DNA of 64,000 nucleotides from NCBI GenBank assembly GCA_026936335.1, contig JAPMXV010000041.1, positions 1 to 64,000 on the forward strand, read 5' to 3'. Numbering within the stretch: the first letter of the stretch is position 1; each line of letters starts with the position of its first letter. Both the position numbers and the translations under genes were made by a program. Source of the stretch: Mantamonas sphyraenae (taxonomy: Eukaryota > CRuMs > Mantamonadidae). A model generated the notes under the pieces. It was not told where the DNA came from. It saw nothing but the letters and a program-made list of their open reading frames with translations, and searched no databases. This document shows positions 61,003 to 64,000 of the stretch, one piece after another.

Positions 61003-64000
61003 TCATCGCTTGCCCATCCCATCGAACCCTGTCCCAATGGCTTCCATGATGCTTGCAGACAAGTCCACAACCTTGACATCCTCAACGGGTTTAAACGCAG
61101 CCGAGTTGACCCTGTCTGCGTCCCACTGCCTTTCATCCACCTCAATCTCCACCTGCACCGTACGCAACTCATCGTCGTACAAACTGCCTGCACTAAAGCT
61201 GGGCACAAACGTCACCTGCTGCGAATACTCCTTGGCCTGTTCCAGGGACATTCCCGCACGCAACGACGCCGTGCTCTGCGACCCGCTTGCCATGCGTGCC
61301 CCACGCTGCTGGCCATCCACCACACAAAATGCAAACTGCTTCTTTGCCCACACTGGTCGTTGTGTCGTGTTGTACGTCACCGTCTCTGCAAACCTGCGGA
61401 TGCGCTCTTCGCCACTGATCTCCTCCTCGCCGCTGCTGTCTCCATCTCCCAAGCCTGCTCCCACACCGCCGCTCACCCCTCCACCGGGCAACGGTTGTCC
61501 GTGTTCGTCCATGCCCCAGATGGCAGGGTGCGCGTGCAGCACCTCGCCCCAATCCCGGTATCGGTTCACACTCCACACCTTGATCAGTTTCTTGTCCACC
61601 AGCAGCTCATCGCCCGACTCGGGCTGTGCGCCGGACGAGAGACCCACCACGACGCCGCGGCTGCTGCTCCCACCGCCCTCGCTACGTCCTCCTCGGCCCC
61701 CATCACCTGTGGTACCGTCTCCGGTGCCGTCTCCATGTCCACCTGCACGCGACCCGCTGTTCAGACTGTACAGAAACAGGTCGCCGTGTTGAGTCAACAC
61801 AAATATCTTTTCCGTGCCCACCTTGGCCTTGGGGTCGCGCACAAACGCACTGCGAACAAAAAACGGATTCGGCCGATCTGCATCCTGCAGAATGCTGCCA
61901 TTCTTGATCCGCACCTTGCTTGCCACACTCACGGGTCCAGCATACCGCAGGCCATTGCCACGCATGCCCTCATCGCCACCCAAGCCTTCGTCGCCTCCGA
62001 CGCCCCCTCCTCCCCCACCACCTCCGCCTCCGGTTGTGCTCCCACGTCCCCGTTTCTTGCCATCCACTCCCCCCTTGTCGCCATCGCCCATTCCTCCATC
62101 GCCCATGTCCCCTCCGCCGTCGCCTCCTCGCTTCCCGCCGCCCTTGCTGCCGTCGCCCGACTTGCCGCCGTCGCCGTCGCCACCGCTGCCGTCACCTGCG
62201 CCTCCGCCGCCGCCGCGTGTGTACGTTGGCACCCACGGGTGGGAGAGTTCGGTGTGTGACTTGAGCACCCACGGCAGGTGGGTGCCCACGTTGACGTTGC
62301 CGCCGTTGGGGTGGATGGGAAACACGTGCGACGTGCCACGCGTGGAGCTGCCAATCACCCAGCGGCTGTCCACACTGAAGGACAGGTCACGCACCGTGGC
62401 TGCCGAAATGCCTCGTTCCAGTGTGTACAGGTGGTGATGTGAGGCGTAGGGCTGGCCCGCACGCGGTGTGATCTTGTACACCTTGAACTCGTTGCCATCC
62501 ACACTCGACGCAATCACCATCGATCCCGACGGGTCAAACGCAACTGCAGACAGCGCCTGCTGAAACGGCCGGAAAATCGACACTGCACGCAACTTGGTCG
62601 ACGACGTGTTGCGAATCTCCACCGTGCCTGCATCCAGCGAGCGACGACCACCCATCCCACTGCCCAGCGCCTCGTCCAGGGCACTCTCCAACCCAGACAT
62701 GCCCGAGGACGACGACGATGATGATGATGATGACGACGACGATGACGACGATGACGATGACGATCCACCTCCTGCACCACTGCCTCCTGCACCTCCTCCA
62801 CCACCCCCGCTGCTGTTGCTACTGCTGCTTCCGTCGCCATCCTCGGCGTAGTAGTAGTTGTAGGCTGCGTTGAAGCCCCAATTGGAGGCTTGGTAGAGCA
62901 TGGAGACGCCGTCGGAGAGCATGTTCATGACGCCGTCGTTCTGCACCTGCACACCCGTGGGAGGGGAGAACGTGGGTGGCGAAAACACAAGCCATTTGCT
63001 GCCCATGTCAAACACGGCATGTGGCGAGGGATACGTGTCCAGAATCTGCACCGAGCTGCTGCCTCGTTTGGGCGCCATGTTGAGCACCCACAGGGTGTTG
63101 TTGTCCAGCGCACACGTCAGGATGTCCGCCGTCGCTCGGATCTGCCTCGGTGTGCCCATTCGCTTCAGCAAGTAGTCGTGTTCGTAGTCGTATGTGATGA
63201 GTGAGTACAGTCGGATCGACGCAGGTTCACCGTCCGTCCCTGCAAAGCCCAACGCAAGGAAGGGCCCGTTCCGCGTCAGGCTGCGTTTCCGCTGCTTTTT
63301 CGGCTGTGGCACAAACTGCGCTCCCCATAAAGAGTGCAGTGTCGTGATGGTGTGCATCCCGTGGACGTTCGCACCACATAGAAAGGTGGTACGGTATGTG
63401 TGTGTGTGTGTGTGGTGAGATTGTCCATCAGGAGAAATGGCGGCGTCCCGTGTTGTGTGTGTCAGCCGTTGCCCACAAACTCGCACCTGCACTCTCCCAT
63501 CCCGTCAACTTCCGCTCCCTACACCTCCCCTGCCCCACCCTCCACACCCCACCCTCCACTCCTCCCCACTCCCCGTTCTCCATGTCCCAACCCCGACACC
63601 CCAACGTACGCAGAAGCAGGTGAGCGTGTCCAGGTCAGTGTCGACGGAAACCAGTTGGAAGATGTTGGCTTCGTCTCCCACGTCCCACACCTGGAACCCG
63701 TTGCGGTATGCAATCAACAGGAAGCTACGACTGCAACATTGGTGCCCGAAATCCACGTCCAATTGCCCATTGTGCACGTCACGCCCGTGTGTCAGCATCA
63801 CCGGCCAGCCCCAAAAGGGCAAAGGGGAAAATGGCCAACAACCCCGGAGAACCTACTGCACGCCGTGGAGCTCCACTTGCTGAAAGTCGGCCCAAATCAT
63901 CACGTCCTTCTCCGAGTCTTCGCTGGGTGGGTTACCCTTGAAGTAGCTGACGACGCTGGGAACGTATTCGTTTGCGAGTTCACCCACGCGACCCGGAATG
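61003..64000 (-). CDS. BCAS3: BCAS3-like WD-repeat protein (5' end outside window)
   Basis: Exons on minus: 64000..63857 (partial), 63730..63610 and about 63315..61003. The donors are GTAGGT and GTACGT. The acceptor of the last exon could be 63315 or the CACAG 15 nt later. WD/beta-propeller sequence includes LLIAYRNGFQVWDV, LSAVAFDPSGSMVIASS and the BCAS3-specific HHLYTLERGISAATVRDLSFS followed by WVIGSSTRGTSHVFPI. Polyserine, polyglycine and Gly/Asp runs are inserted in loops. BCAS3 binds phosphoinositides and acts with PHAF1 at autophagosome formation sites in animals. The start lies beyond 64000. Confidence 0.9.

Overview
The window begins at a chromosome end. The first ~213 bases are CCCTAA (TTAGGG-type) telomere repeats, and the rest is a compact, GC-rich nuclear chromosome arm. 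Most genes have zero to four introns. Introns run from about 75 to 480 nt, with donors such as GTGCGT, GTACGT, GTAAGT and GTGAGT and C-rich tracts before a CAG acceptor. Neighbouring genes are usually separated by 20 to 150 bp. The gene set (EIF3C, SNRPG, SF3B4, RFC4, VPS29, STT3, GPN1, BCAS3, CHK2-type kinase, cyclic nucleotide phosphodiesterase, core histones) is that of a free-living unicellular eukaryote. TTAGGG telomeres, BCAS3, MYCBP-like and PDE8-like genes would fit a protist near opisthokonts, apusomonads or amoebae, but the species cannot be fixed from the sequence. All intron models are inferred from splice consensus plus frame agreement.

0-19 kb is the subtelomeric, fast-evolving part. 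It holds a gene of four related unrecognised modules starting under 300 bp from the telomere array. It also holds two leucine-rich-repeat/ankyrin proteins and one ankyrin protein that share a C-terminal F-box-like 'LPDEV' module, decayed pieces of the same family, an isolated NPC1 N-terminal (sterol-binding) domain and a large secreted protein with a cationic amphipathic segment. A 1.2 kb tandem duplication carries a zinc-ribbon membrane protein gene, and a gamma-glutamylcyclotransferase-like gene overlaps the stop codon of the ankyrin gene.

19-35 kb is mostly informational or housekeeping: a phosphodiesterase with a receiver-like domain, EIF3C, a tubulin-tyrosine-ligase-like protein with a signal sequence, SNRPG convergent with SF3B4, a 1570-residue PH/Ras-association-like protein ending in a WASP-type WH2-central-acidic tail, and a short-chain dehydrogenase with a peroxisomal SKL tail.

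35-43 kb holds two divergent secretory genes: a ~1.9k-residue Cys-rich super-repeat type I membrane protein and a Ser/Asp- and Arg-Ser-Tyr-Gly-rich secreted protein. Both reading frames are interrupted by single-base shifts, six in all.

43-53 kb holds a CCCH/nucleotidyltransferase, a CHK2-like kinase, RFC4, a small membrane protein, a MYCBP-like protein, VPS29 and STT3, packed head-to-head or tail-to-tail. 53-57 kb is a four-gene core histone cluster (H2B<>H2A, H4<>H3). Every gene ends in the same bipartite two-hairpin 3' element, which differs from the animal histone stem-loop, and H4 has Arg at the universally studied K20 position. 57-64 kb holds GPN1, an F-box/LRR protein and the 3' part of BCAS3, which runs off the window.
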